The notes under the pieces: generated by a model | The model's database searches: none | What the model was told of the DNA's origin: nothing | The model's input: the letters and a program-made list of their open reading frames with translations, nothing else | Position numbers and translations under genes: made by a program | Source: SIG607 sp045646245 | GTDB lineage: Bacteria; Bacillota; Clostridia; Oscillospirales; Acutalibacteraceae | DNA: 40,378 nucleotides | Assembly (NCBI GenBank): GCA_045646245.1 | Contig: JAZRKJ010000072.1 | Span: forward strand, 1-40,378 | Direction: 5' to 3' | In this document: positions 8,072-15,365 of the stretch, one piece after another | Numbering within the stretch: the stretch's first letter is position 1 | Layout: each line of letters begins with the position of its first letter

Positions 8072-8923
8072 ATGAAAAAGATTATTTCCCTTTTATTTGC
8101 ATTACTAATTACATTTTCGGTAAGCGGTTGTAAAAAAGAGCCACCACCACCGCCGGCAAGCGACAACATATCCGATATTTCCCTTTACGTGGACGAATCT
8201 TACGCAGGCGAAGATTTACTTTTATACGCAATTTATACCGTAACCGCCACCGATAAGGAAATTGAATTTTTCTACTATACACAGGATAACAACAGTTCTT
8301 TGGGCAGCGGAGCCACCGCCACTTTAAACGGCATTAACGTTTATTCCGACTTGTTTTCCGCTAACGAAAGTTTAAGCAAGCCCTTTGAAATTACCGACCT
8401 TAAAAGTCCCAGCGAAGGTCAGGTAATAGAAGCAGGAAAATCGGCTCAATTTATTTCGGCGTTCTTTATTTCAAAAAATGACCTTACGGAAAACGGCACG
8501 TTTACCCTTAAGCTTAAAGCCACCCACGGTTTTAACCAAAGCGAGGAAGTAAGCCTTAAAGTAAATTACGTTGAATCCGCCCTTAGCCTTGCCCGTACAA
8601 TTTCTCCCGACGGGCTGACACAGGAAGAAAAGCTTTTGGCGGAAGAAATTGAGGAAATTGATAAAGAGCTTTACGGAGAAATTGACAAAGAGCTTGAAGG
8701 CAGCTGGGAATACTCAAAAGACGGTGTTACCACCGAAGTAACCTTTGAAAAAGGAAAGTACACTCAGCTTGAAATTATAGAGGGGAAAGACCCGAAAACC
8801 GTTGCTAAAGGCAATTATTCCATACGCAAAAAGGTTATTTTAATTACACTGAAAGACCAAAGCACCTTGCGTATTCCCTACACTTTTGCCGACGGCGAAT
8901 TAAAACTTGACGCCATAAGATAA
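8072..8923 (+). CDS. Lipoprotein with lipocalin-like C-terminal domain
   Basis: A 283-residue protein with a signal peptide and VSGC lipobox (Cys near 20), followed by a short linker with five consecutive prolines. Residues ~40-180 look like a beta-sandwich of the DUF4352/DUF5067 kind (repeated strands, no catalytic motif). A helical Glu/Lys-rich linker (LAEEIEEIDKELYGEIDKEL) leads to a small C-terminal beta domain beginning LEGSWEYSKDG, like the lipocalin-like/DUF5640 domains of Clostridia. The start at 8072 follows GAGGTGAAAG. It is probably an extracellular binding or structural protein; function unknown. Confidence 0.7.
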   Translation: MKKIISLLFALLITFSVSGCKKEPPPPPASDNISDISLYVDESYAGEDLLLYAIYTVTATDKEIEFFYYTQDNNSSLGSGATATLNGINVYSDLFSANESLSKPFEITDLKSPSEGQVIEAGKSAQFISAFFISKNDLTENGTFTLKLKATHGFNQSEEVSLKVNYVESALSLARTISPDGLTQEEKLLAEEIEEIDKELYGEIDKELEGSWEYSKDGVTTEVTFEKGKYTQLEIIEGKDPKTVAKGNYSIRKKVILITLKDQSTLRIPYTFADGELKLDAIR

Positions 8924-8927
8924 AAAA

Positions 8928-8968
8928 TTACCGTATCTTTGTGAAAGGATACGGTATTTTTGTTTTTT
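8928..8968 (+). terminator. Rho-independent terminator
   Basis: A 12-bp stem with one bulge (8929-8940 with 8944-8956) followed by a T-rich tail. Confidence 0.8.
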
Positions 8969-9061
8969 AAAGGCTGCAAAATTATAATATATGACAATAG
9001 CAATAATTTTATTTTTATGATATACTTACTACTTGTGCGAAGAAAAAAAGGAGGCGAAGCT

Positions 9062-10222
9062 ATGGCAGGAACCCACGTAATGCGGCACAGACACCACTCT
9101 CATCACGGCATAAATTTAAAGCCTCTTAAAAGCTTTATTAAAGCCAACGCCGTTATGGTGGTTGCGCTTATCGCCGCGGTTATTACAAGCGTTATAGTCC
9201 CCGTAGACCAAGCTTACCTTTCTTATTTTGATTTTAAAACCCTTACCTGTCTTTTTTGTGTTCTGGCTGTTGTTTGCGCTTTAAAAAACATCCGCTTCTT
9301 CTACACCCTTGCCACGGTAATAGTAAAACGCTTCGGTAACACAAGGACAAGCGTACTGACACTCGTTTACATAACCTTTATCGGTTCTATGCTTATTGCC
9401 AACGATATGGCGTTGCTTACTTTTCTTCCTCTTGGTTATTTTGTGCTTAACACCGCAAAAAAAGAAAAGTATATGGCGTTTACCTTTATAATGCAAAACA
9501 TTGCCGCTAATTTAGGCGGTATGCTTACTCCCTTCGGCAATCCTCAAAACCTTTATCTTTACTCTAAATATAAAATCCCCGCTGCGGAATTTATGGGTAT
9601 TATGGCGGTTCCTTTTATTCTTTCGGTTGTGCTTATCACCCTTTGTTGCATTGTTTTCGTGAAATCAGAGCCTATTACCGTTAACGATACAATAAAAAAA
9701 TTACCGCCTTTAAGAACGGCAATTTACCTTTTGCTTTTCGCCTATTCAATAGCAATTGTTTTCCGCGGCGTACCTTATTGGACGGGACTTATTATAATTC
9801 CCTTGGTTCTTTTCTTTATGGATAAAGACGCCCTTAAAAAGGTTGATTACCCCTTACTTTTAACCTTTGTATTTTTCTTTATATTCTCGGGCAATATGGC
9901 GCGGATAGGCGCGGTGAGAGAGCTGTTTTCTATGCTTTTAGAAAAAAGCACCTTGATTTTCAGCGCACTTTCCTGCCAATGCATAAGCAACGTACCCTCT
10001 GCAATTTTGCTTTCCCAGTTCACCGACAATTATAAAGAATTGTTATGGGGCGTTAACATAGGCGGCGCGGGAACGCTTATTGCTTCCCTTGCAAGTCTTA
10101 TCACCTACAGAGAATTCACTTCTAAATACCCCGAAAAGCAAGGCTATTACGTTAAACTTTTCTCCGCCTTTAACTTTGCTTTTCTTATAATTCTTACAAC
10201 CTTTATGATGCTTGTAAAATAA
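9062..10222 (+). CDS. ArsB/SLC13-type permease with His-rich N terminus
   Basis: A 386-residue polytopic protein of the ion-transporter superfamily. The loop GGMLTPFGNPQNLYLYS (~residues 145-161) is the re-entrant signature of SLC13/ArsB/CitMHS permeases, and a second half ends with CISNVPSAILLSQF, the matching SNVPS loop. It should move an anion (dicarboxylate, citrate or oxyanion) across the membrane, probably coupled to Na+ or H+. The start at 9062 follows AAAGGAGGCG; the frame open from 8960 begins inside the terminator. Residues 2-15 contain seven His (HVMRHRHHSHHG), which is unusual and could bind metal. Its stop codon is the first base pair of the inverted-repeat element that follows. 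Confidence 0.8.
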   Translation: MAGTHVMRHRHHSHHGINLKPLKSFIKANAVMVVALIAAVITSVIVPVDQAYLSYFDFKTLTCLFCVLAVVCALKNIRFFYTLATVIVKRFGNTRTSVLTLVYITFIGSMLIANDMALLTFLPLGYFVLNTAKKEKYMAFTFIMQNIAANLGGMLTPFGNPQNLYLYSKYKIPAAEFMGIMAVPFILSVVLITLCCIVFVKSEPITVNDTIKKLPPLRTAIYLLLFAYSIAIVFRGVPYWTGLIIIPLVLFFMDKDALKKVDYPLLLTFVFFFIFSGNMARIGAVRELFSMLLEKSTLIFSALSCQCISNVPSAILLSQFTDNYKELLWGVNIGGAGTLIASLASLITYREFTSKYPEKQGYYVKLFSAFNFAFLIILTTFMMLVK

Positions 10223-10594
10223 AAAGCCGGTATGGATTGCCCAAGTGTTCCAAAGGACACTTGGGCAGTTTTATTCGCCTGACGGCGAGTTATATTGCTT
10301 CGCAGTGATATTATGCTACGCATAGTGATATTGTCCTGCGGACAGTTTATGGCGAATAAAATATCACTGAAATCGTAAGATTTCAATATCACTTCCCGAA
10401 CGGGAAATATCACTCTGTGCGTTTAGCACAGAATATCACTATATAAAAATTACTACCCGAAAAAGAGTTTAATTTTCTCTTCTTCGGGTAGTTTTGTCTT
10501 ATACTGTTGCAAGCAGGAAATTTGCGTGCCAAATTTCATTTTTATTAAAGAAGACTTTCCTTAGCAACCCCACTCATTTCCATACCGGCTTTTT
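10221..10594. repeat. Structured intergenic element with 16-bp terminal inverted repeats and a hairpin tree
   Basis: The gene-free stretch between two convergent genes is bounded by perfect 16-bp inverted repeats (10221-10236 and 10579-10594). Inside come a hairpin (10238-10267, one bulge), an 11-bp inverted repeat (10269-10279 with 10351-10361), and small hairpins CGCC/GGCG, TGC-TTC-GCA, TATGC-TAC-GCATA and TGTCC-TGC-GGACA joined by AGTGATATT. On the right come GAAATC-GTAA-GATTTC, TTCCCG-AA-CGGGAA and CTGTGC-GTTTA-GCACAG joined by AATATCACT, the exact complement of the left spacer. A terminator (10452-10495) and a last hairpin GAAATTT-N7-AAATTTC (10517-10537) complete it. Left and right spacers could pair with each other, making a branched structure. 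Confidence 0.8.
10452..10496 (+). terminator. Strong terminator inside the structured element
   Basis: A 16-bp stem with one mismatch (10452-10467 with 10477-10492) closed by a 9-base loop and followed by TTTT. It would end transcription coming from the permease gene and through the hairpin tree. Confidence 0.8.
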
Positions 10595-10595
10595 G

Positions 10596-11159
10596 TTACT
10601 GATAATTAACGAAATTATTGTTATTATTAAACTCTGCCTGGCGCCTTGCCGCGCTGTTTATTTCCGCTTTATTGGTTTTGGTGCGGGTAAAGTTAATAAT
10701 AATAAATATCATAGCAATTGTGTTAAAGAAAGCCGAAAGAACAATCATTCCCGCGTTGCCGCAACGTTCGTTAACGGCGTTTACGTCATTATACACAATA
10801 TTCATATAATGTTCCGCACGGCTGATCATTTTAAGATTAACTATTGCTACCGGCAAATAAATGAACGCTAAAAGTAAATATTCAACTCCCAGCACTGCCA
10901 AAAACTCTTCTTCCACAGCCATCATACAAAATACAATACCAAAAAAGCCTAAAAGAGCGGAAAGAATTATCCATACTATACCGCAAATTTTCCAGGCAAG
11001 TCTTTCGTATTTGAGGAAGCGGTAGAAATTATCAAGGCATTCTTTTTCTTTATAAATTCCAACATCCGGTTGAGGTGCTGGTTGAACGGGTGCGCCGCAA
11101 ATTCCGCAAAACTGCGAGGTTTCGGGAATTTCGCTTGAGCAACGGCTGCAACGAATCAT
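10596..11159 (-). CDS. Zinc-ribbon membrane protein
   Basis: A 187-residue protein. Residues 4-21 hold a CxxC...CxxC zinc ribbon (Cys4, Cys7, Cys18, Cys21), the small N-terminal ribbon common in Bacillota membrane proteins. After a Pro-rich linker come four hydrophobic segments (about 57-80, 85-110 and 138-158), and a polar Asn-rich tail (NNNNNF). It lies 16 bases behind the PQ-repeat protein and is probably co-transcribed with it. Its stop codon sits one base from the inverted repeat of the structured element. No catalytic residues; function unknown. Confidence 0.75.
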   Translation of the reverse strand: MIRCSRCSSEIPETSQFCGICGAPVQPAPQPDVGIYKEKECLDNFYRFLKYERLAWKICGIVWIILSALLGFFGIVFCMMAVEEEFLAVLGVEYLLLAFIYLPVAIVNLKMISRAEHYMNIVYNDVNAVNERCGNAGMIVLSAFFNTIAMIFIIINFTRTKTNKAEINSAARRQAEFNNNNNFVNYQ

Positions 11160-11175
11160 ATTACATCCCCCTTAT

Positions 11176-11832
11176 TTATCCTAAAAGAGCCGCAAAAATT
11201 ACAATTGAAAGAATAGCAGACAATACAATACCTACTATAAAGCCTACGGTACCGAGAATTTTACCGGTCTTAATAGTGCCGCCAACTTCACCGTTAAGGC
11301 TCATAAAGCCTTCAGCCTTCTTTTTAGCAAGAATACCGAAAACAATTCCCGCAGGAGAAAAGTAGAAGGTCAACGCCGCAACAAGAGCAACTATACCGAA
11401 TATAAGGGTAGTAGTATCGTTGGGTGCCTGTGCGGGAGCGCCGTAAGACTGATATGCTTGCTGATTATAATTCTGTCCTGCGTAAGGGTCGTAAGCAGGA
11501 GGATTATTATATACAGGTTGTTGAGGCTGAACAGGCTGAGCATATACGGGCTCTTGGGGTGCCTGAGGCTGAACAGGCTGAGCGTATGCGGGTTCTTGAG
11601 GAACCTGAGGCTGAACGGGCTGAGCATATACGGGCTCTTGGGGTGCCTGAGGCTGAACAGGCTGAGCGTATACGGGCTCTTGGGGCGCCTGAGGCTGAGC
11701 GTATGCAGGTTCTTGAGGAACCTGATAAGCGGGCTGCTGGGGTGCCTGAGGCTGAACCGGCGGCGCATATACAGGCTGCTGCGGAATCTGATAAGCGGGT
11801 TGTTCATTGTTAAAGTTATTGTTTTCGTTCAT
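11176..11832 (-). CDS. PQ-rich repeat protein with DUF4190-like membrane domain
   Basis: A 218-residue protein. Residues ~10-110 are a low-complexity region with 14-residue repeats of the form PVQPQAPQEPVYAQ, coded by near-identical 42-base repeats. Residues ~140-218 form two membrane segments around a short loop, as in DUF4190 proteins (GIVALVAALTFYFSPAGIVFGILAKKKAEG... GKILGTVGFIVGIVLSAIL). Such proteins are thought to sit in the cell membrane with the repeats exposed. The ATG at 11832 is preferred over the GTG at 11841 because AGGAG lies at the right distance and the GTG is inside it. First gene of an operon with the zinc-ribbon protein; function unknown. Confidence 0.8.
   Translation of the reverse strand: MNENNNFNNEQPAYQIPQQPVYAPPVQPQAPQQPAYQVPQEPAYAQPQAPQEPVYAQPVQPQAPQEPVYAQPVQPQVPQEPAYAQPVQPQAPQEPVYAQPVQPQQPVYNNPPAYDPYAGQNYNQQAYQSYGAPAQAPNDTTTLIFGIVALVAALTFYFSPAGIVFGILAKKKAEGFMSLNGEVGGTIKTGKILGTVGFIVGIVLSAILSIVIFAALLG
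11515..11770. repeat. 42-bp coding tandem repeats
   Basis: Inside the PQ-rich gene about five consecutive units of 42 bases (plus shorter partial units) repeat with few changes, each coding 14 residues. Copy number is expected to vary between strains by slippage or recombination. Confidence 0.75.
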
Positions 11833-11861
11833 TAGAATCACTCCTAAATTTCTTTTTTTAT

Positions 11862-11890
11862 ATTATACATCAACCAAAAGAAATAGTCAA
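11862..11890 (-). promoter_or_regulatory. Promoter of the PQ-rich/zinc-ribbon operon
   Basis: On the minus strand TTGACT (11885-11890) and TATAAT (11862-11867) are 17 bases apart. It separates this operon from the acyl-carrier operon upstream. Confidence 0.75.
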
Positions 11891-11898
11891 TTTTTCCT

Positions 11899-12135
11899 TT
11901 AGTTATTTTCTATTTTTTTAATCACGTCGCCAACGGTACGAAGCTTTGCAAAATCGTCGTTGGTAAAGGCGGTTCCGAATTCCTCTTCCACCGCCATAGC
12001 CATATATAAAAGACCAATGGAATTCATTCCTATATCCTCAATAAGGCGGGAATTTTCATCCATTCCCGATACGTCCAGTTCCCCTTCGAAAACCTTATCA
12101 AAAAGTTCTGTGAGTTTATCCTTTGTACTGTTCAT
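11899..12135 (-). CDS. Acyl carrier protein
   Basis: A 78-residue acidic four-helix carrier protein. The attachment motif is DIGMNSIGLL, with the serine (about residue 38) expected to receive phosphopantetheine; the usual Asp before it is Asn here. The start at 12135 gives the normal ACP length and overlaps the end of the acyltransferase gene by 20 bases, which suggests coupled translation. It is the last gene of the four-gene lipid operon and should carry the acyl chain that the ligase loads and the acyltransferases use. It is probably a specialised carrier rather than the housekeeping AcpP, since it is not next to fatty acid synthase genes. Confidence 0.85.
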   Translation of the reverse strand: MNSTKDKLTELFDKVFEGELDVSGMDENSRLIEDIGMNSIGLLYMAMAVEEEFGTAFTNDDFAKLRTVGDVIKKIENN

Positions 12136-12757
12136 AAGCGTGTTTACACCTTTCCATTTCCGCCAAAAGCTTACTTGAAACTTCGGCAATATCGTTTACC
12201 GAAGGAAACCTTTTCGGGCAATGCTCTTTAGGGTCGAAAGCCTCCCCGATTACCGCAATTTGGCGTTTAAATATATTCTTTCGTTTTGCCATATATATGG
12301 GGATTATGGGCACGCCCGCCTGCATAGCAATAAGCACTGCGCCCGATTTAATTTGGTCGGTTTCCTCTTTATGAATACCGCCTTGGGGGAAAATGCCCAA
12401 AAGCTTGCCTTCCTTAAGCACCGAAACGCATTTTTTAATTGCGTTTATATCCGACGCTTCGCGGTCAATTTTTATACATCCCATACCTTTTAGCAATACT
12501 TCTATTACCTTGTTTTTCATTACCTCTTTTGCGGCAAGAAAGAAAAGCCGCCTGTACCAAAAGCAATTACCTACGGTGAAGGGGTCGGAAAAGCCGGTAT
12601 GAAAGGAAGCAATAACCGCCCCGCCTTTCAAATGAGTTTTAACCTTTTCGCCCTTTATGTTAATTCTTTTGGTGCGATACCAAAGAGGCAACACCGAACA
12701 GACAATTCTTCCCATATCCATAGGAAGGAATCGGAAAATATTATTTTTTCTCTTCAC
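12116..12757 (-). CDS. PlsC-type 1-acylglycerol-3-phosphate acyltransferase (copy 2)
   Basis: A 213-residue acyltransferase of the LPLAT family. Motif I is HTGFSD (H-x4-D, ~54-59), motif II includes the Arg in KIDRE (~100), motif III is FPQGGIHK (~124-131) and motif IV is VPIIPIYM (~150). It should transfer an acyl group from acyl-ACP or acyl-CoA to a lysolipid at the membrane. The reading frame overlaps the end of the previous gene by 17 bases with a GTG start; a downstream ATG (residue 14) is an alternative. It forms a pair with the adjacent copy, from which it differs clearly, so the two may act on the two positions of one acceptor or on different acceptors. Confidence 0.85.
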   Translation of the reverse strand: MKRKNNIFRFLPMDMGRIVCSVLPLWYRTKRINIKGEKVKTHLKGGAVIASFHTGFSDPFTVGNCFWYRRLFFLAAKEVMKNKVIEVLLKGMGCIKIDREASDINAIKKCVSVLKEGKLLGIFPQGGIHKEETDQIKSGAVLIAMQAGVPIIPIYMAKRKNIFKRQIAVIGEAFDPKEHCPKRFPSVNDIAEVSSKLLAEMERCKHAYEQYKG

Positions 12758-13391
12758 TTTGTTTCAAAAACTCCTTAAGCTCCCAAGTTTTTTCCTCTAA
12801 AAAGGCAGTAAGCCTTTCAAGCTCTTCTTTATCCGGATTATCGGTTGTGCAATACTCTTTAAGATTTACAGGGGTTCCTATAACCACTCTGGTTCTTTTG
12901 AAAAGACCGTAATTACCGTCGGTATAAACGGGTACTACGGGGCTGCCCGAACGAAGAGCTATATAAGTAATGCTGGGTTTAAAGGGAAAAGGCTTTCCTC
13001 CCACGGGAAGTCTTCCTTGGGGGAAAATCCCAACAATACCGCCCTTTTTAAGTATCTTCACGCTTTCGTTCATAAAGGAAAAATTTTTGGTGTCGCGGTT
13101 TACGTACACCCCGCCCACAGCAAAAAGGAACCAAGCGAAAAGCTTGCTTTTATTATAAAGCACTTCCGCCATTAAAAAACGAATGACAGAACCAAAAAAC
13201 AGTATAAGGTAAAGAGCAAAATCCATTAAAGACATATGGTTAGACATTAGAATACTGCCTTTTTTAATACGCCTTCCCTGAACCTTTTTATCCACGTAAT
13301 AAACCTTTGGTTTAAAAAACAACAGCGCGGGAATAAGCCCCGACAGCTTGACGAACCAAATCACAAACAGATTAACGTTTTTTTGCTTCAT
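12741..13391 (-). CDS. PlsC-type acyltransferase (copy 1)
   Basis: A 216-residue LPLAT-family enzyme: NHMSLMD (H-x4-D, ~51-56), VNRDT (~101), FPQGRLP (~126-132) and SPVVPVY (~155). N-terminal hydrophobic residues suggest membrane association. The ATG at 13391 is chosen because it lies one base after the stop of the ligase gene, a typical coupling arrangement; the longer frame from 13418 would overlap it. With copy 2, the ligase-carrier fusion and the free carrier it makes a complete acyl activation and transfer set. Confidence 0.85.
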   Translation of the reverse strand: MKQKNVNLFVIWFVKLSGLIPALLFFKPKVYYVDKKVQGRRIKKGSILMSNHMSLMDFALYLILFFGSVIRFLMAEVLYNKSKLFAWFLFAVGGVYVNRDTKNFSFMNESVKILKKGGIVGIFPQGRLPVGGKPFPFKPSITYIALRSGSPVVPVYTDGNYGLFKRTRVVIGTPVNLKEYCTTDNPDKEELERLTAFLEEKTWELKEFLKQSEEKK

Positions 13392-13392
13392 T

Positions 13393-15285
13393 TTATGATA
13401 ACCTTTCAATATATTCACAAAATTCTTTTACGGTATAGCAATAATCGTCCCCTTCTTCAGCCGTTATGCCGAATTCTTCGGAAATTGCCGAAAGAAGCGA
13501 AAAATACTGTAAGCTCGAAATACCGTACTCGGTAAACAGATTCATTTCGGGGTCTATACTGTCTGCCGCCACGTCTATTGTATCGGATACAATTTCAAGC
13601 ACCTTTTGAGCCAAAGGACTGTTTTTGTTAAATTCGCCGTGGACTTTTTCCTTTTTAAGGGGCAGGAGAGTTACTTCACCGTTTTTGATTTTTTGTTCAA
13701 GACTCTTGCGGCTTACCTTTATGGTTGTGGGAGCCATAATAGGGTCGCAGGTCATATAAAACTGTTTTATTTGCTGAATTGCAGGTAAGGTATTATTGGT
13801 TTCAATAAGTCCTTGGCGGATAATATCTACCCTTTCCGCAGAAACGTAAGGGCTTACCTGCACTATAAGGGTAAGCTTGTCGTCAAGCCCCAAAACAGTC
13901 ATATTCTGTACCCCTGCGGGTGAAAAGTTTTGCTCTATTATATCCGGATTCAGGTTTTCTCCGTTTTCGCCGATAACCGTATCGGAAATTCTGCCCTTGA
14001 CGTAGTACCGTCCGTCACCGTCAGCTTCGCACAAATCACCGGTGCAAAACCAACCGTCGGTTAAAGAACGGCTTCCTTCCTTTAAGGTTTCTTTACAAAG
14101 AGATTTACCCTTTACAAAAAGTACGCCATTGTCATCAATTTTATATTCTACCGAACAGAACGGTCTGCCGATAGAGTTTTTGTTGCGGTCATCCGCTTTT
14201 TTTGAAAGGTCAACCGAACCTATACCGATTTCGCTCATACCGTAGCCGTTATGAAGAGCATAGCCCAAACCGTTAATCAGCCGCAATGCCGAAGGACGCA
14301 AAAAGCTTCCGCCGCTTATACAAAACAGTACGCTGTTACCGAAAAGCTCACTTGTTACGCTTTTCATAATTCTTTTAGCAATACTCTGACCCAAAACAGG
14401 CAAGACATTTTGAATACGGGTGGCAAGCTTTATGCCTTTTTCAAGTTTTTGTTCCCTTCCCTGCTTGGCGGCGGTTTTTCTGACTTTATCTTCAATAGTA
14501 TGCCAAAGCATGGGAACGGCAAAAATATGGGTTACTTTATGCTCGTTACAGGTAAAAGTAATTGTTTCGGGGGACATATCCTTTAAAAAGACTATCGTCC
14601 TTTTAAAAAAGGTGAACCAAAAATACACCGCAAAAAGACCGAATACGTGGTAGAAAGGCAAGAAAGCAAGCTGCTTCAGGCTTCCTTTGTAATGGGCGTA
14701 AATCATTTCGTTTTCTTTAACTACGTTTTCGGTATTTCTGATTTGGGCGCAAACGTTTTCTCCGCTATATAAGCATATAGTTTCGCTAAGGCTTGTGCCG
14801 GAAGAAGCAAGGGCAATTTCGTTTTCAAATTCACAGGTATAGTCCGGTGAATCCGTTAAAGAAGAAAGAGGTATGTATTTTGCGTCAAGCTCCCCTTCCT
14901 TATCGCAAACAATATATTTTACTTCAAGGTTTTTGAGTATGCGTTCAGCAAGATTTTTAGGATGGCGTAGGTTGACAAGATAGGGTTTATTTCCGCTTTT
15001 AAGCACCGCCCAAAAAGCAACTATCCAATCAACGCCGTTTTCCAATGCAACACCCACGTAGGAATGAGTATCGCCGATAAGAGAGTAAAGCGCTCCCGCG
15101 GTTTTTTCTATTCTTCCTTTGATTTCGCCGTACGTGTAACTGTTAACTGTTATGCCGTCGTTATCCTCTGCCATAATCATTTCCGGAGACGAAAAAGTAA
15201 CGTTATAAACCGTTTCAAAGGTATCCTCCGCCATATTTAAACGACTCATACAGTCATTTATTATTTTTTTAATGTATGCTTTCAT
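13393..15285 (-). CDS. Acyl ligase fused to an acyl carrier domain
   Basis: A 630-residue two-domain protein. Residues ~1-540 form an adenylate-forming ligase: the P-loop ASSGTSLSET (~160-169) is degenerate and lacks the usual Pro-Lys, but NGYGMSE (~345), WFCTGD (~410), and a Lys in TTIKVSRK (~535) remain. Residues ~560-630 are a carrier domain with EYGISSLQ, whose serine can take phosphopantetheine. The protein probably loads a fatty or related acid onto its own or the free carrier, like acyl-ACP synthetases. It is the first gene of the operon; AAGGTG precedes its ATG. The altered P-loop raises the question whether ATP use is normal. Confidence 0.8.
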   Translation of the reverse strand: MKAYIKKIINDCMSRLNMAEDTFETVYNVTFSSPEMIMAEDNDGITVNSYTYGEIKGRIEKTAGALYSLIGDTHSYVGVALENGVDWIVAFWAVLKSGNKPYLVNLRHPKNLAERILKNLEVKYIVCDKEGELDAKYIPLSSLTDSPDYTCEFENEIALASSGTSLSETICLYSGENVCAQIRNTENVVKENEMIYAHYKGSLKQLAFLPFYHVFGLFAVYFWFTFFKRTIVFLKDMSPETITFTCNEHKVTHIFAVPMLWHTIEDKVRKTAAKQGREQKLEKGIKLATRIQNVLPVLGQSIAKRIMKSVTSELFGNSVLFCISGGSFLRPSALRLINGLGYALHNGYGMSEIGIGSVDLSKKADDRNKNSIGRPFCSVEYKIDDNGVLFVKGKSLCKETLKEGSRSLTDGWFCTGDLCEADGDGRYYVKGRISDTVIGENGENLNPDIIEQNFSPAGVQNMTVLGLDDKLTLIVQVSPYVSAERVDIIRQGLIETNNTLPAIQQIKQFYMTCDPIMAPTTIKVSRKSLEQKIKNGEVTLLPLKKEKVHGEFNKNSPLAQKVLEIVSDTIDVAADSIDPEMNLFTEYGISSLQYFSLLSAISEEFGITAEEGDDYCYTVKEFCEYIERLS

Positions 15286-15296
15286 AAAATTACACC

Positions 15297-15325
15297 TTGA
15301 ATCAAAAAATCTTCTCTGTTATTAT
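15297..15325 (+). promoter_or_regulatory. Promoter of the phosphopantetheinyl transferase
   Basis: TTGAAT (15297-15302), 17-base spacer, TATTAT (15320-15325). It overlaps the divergent promoter, the two -10 boxes occupying nearly the same bases. Confidence 0.65.
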
Positions 15326-15349
15326 ATATGTAAAGAGCTGTAAAGTCAA
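15321..15349 (-). promoter_or_regulatory. Promoter of the acyl ligase/acyltransferase/ACP operon
   Basis: On the minus strand TTGACT (15344-15349) and TATAAT (15321-15326) are separated by 17 bases, close to consensus. Confidence 0.75.
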
Positions 15350-15365
15350 GGTAGGTGACCCCGTT

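Noticed and set aside
10255..10445. CRISPR array suggested by regular short repeats near 10300-10440
   Set aside because: The constant part is only 9 bases and reverses orientation midway, and the variable parts are self-complementary hairpins, unlike spacers. No cas genes are present.
10494..10871. Plus-strand open frames across the structured element and zinc-ribbon gene
   Set aside because: No ribosome binding site or family pattern; antisense to a clear CxxC zinc-ribbon protein.
11391..11835. Long open frames on both strands over the PQ-rich gene
   Set aside because: They are by-products of the 42-bp repeat, which is open in several frames; only the minus-strand frame has a ribosome binding site, promoter and membrane domain.
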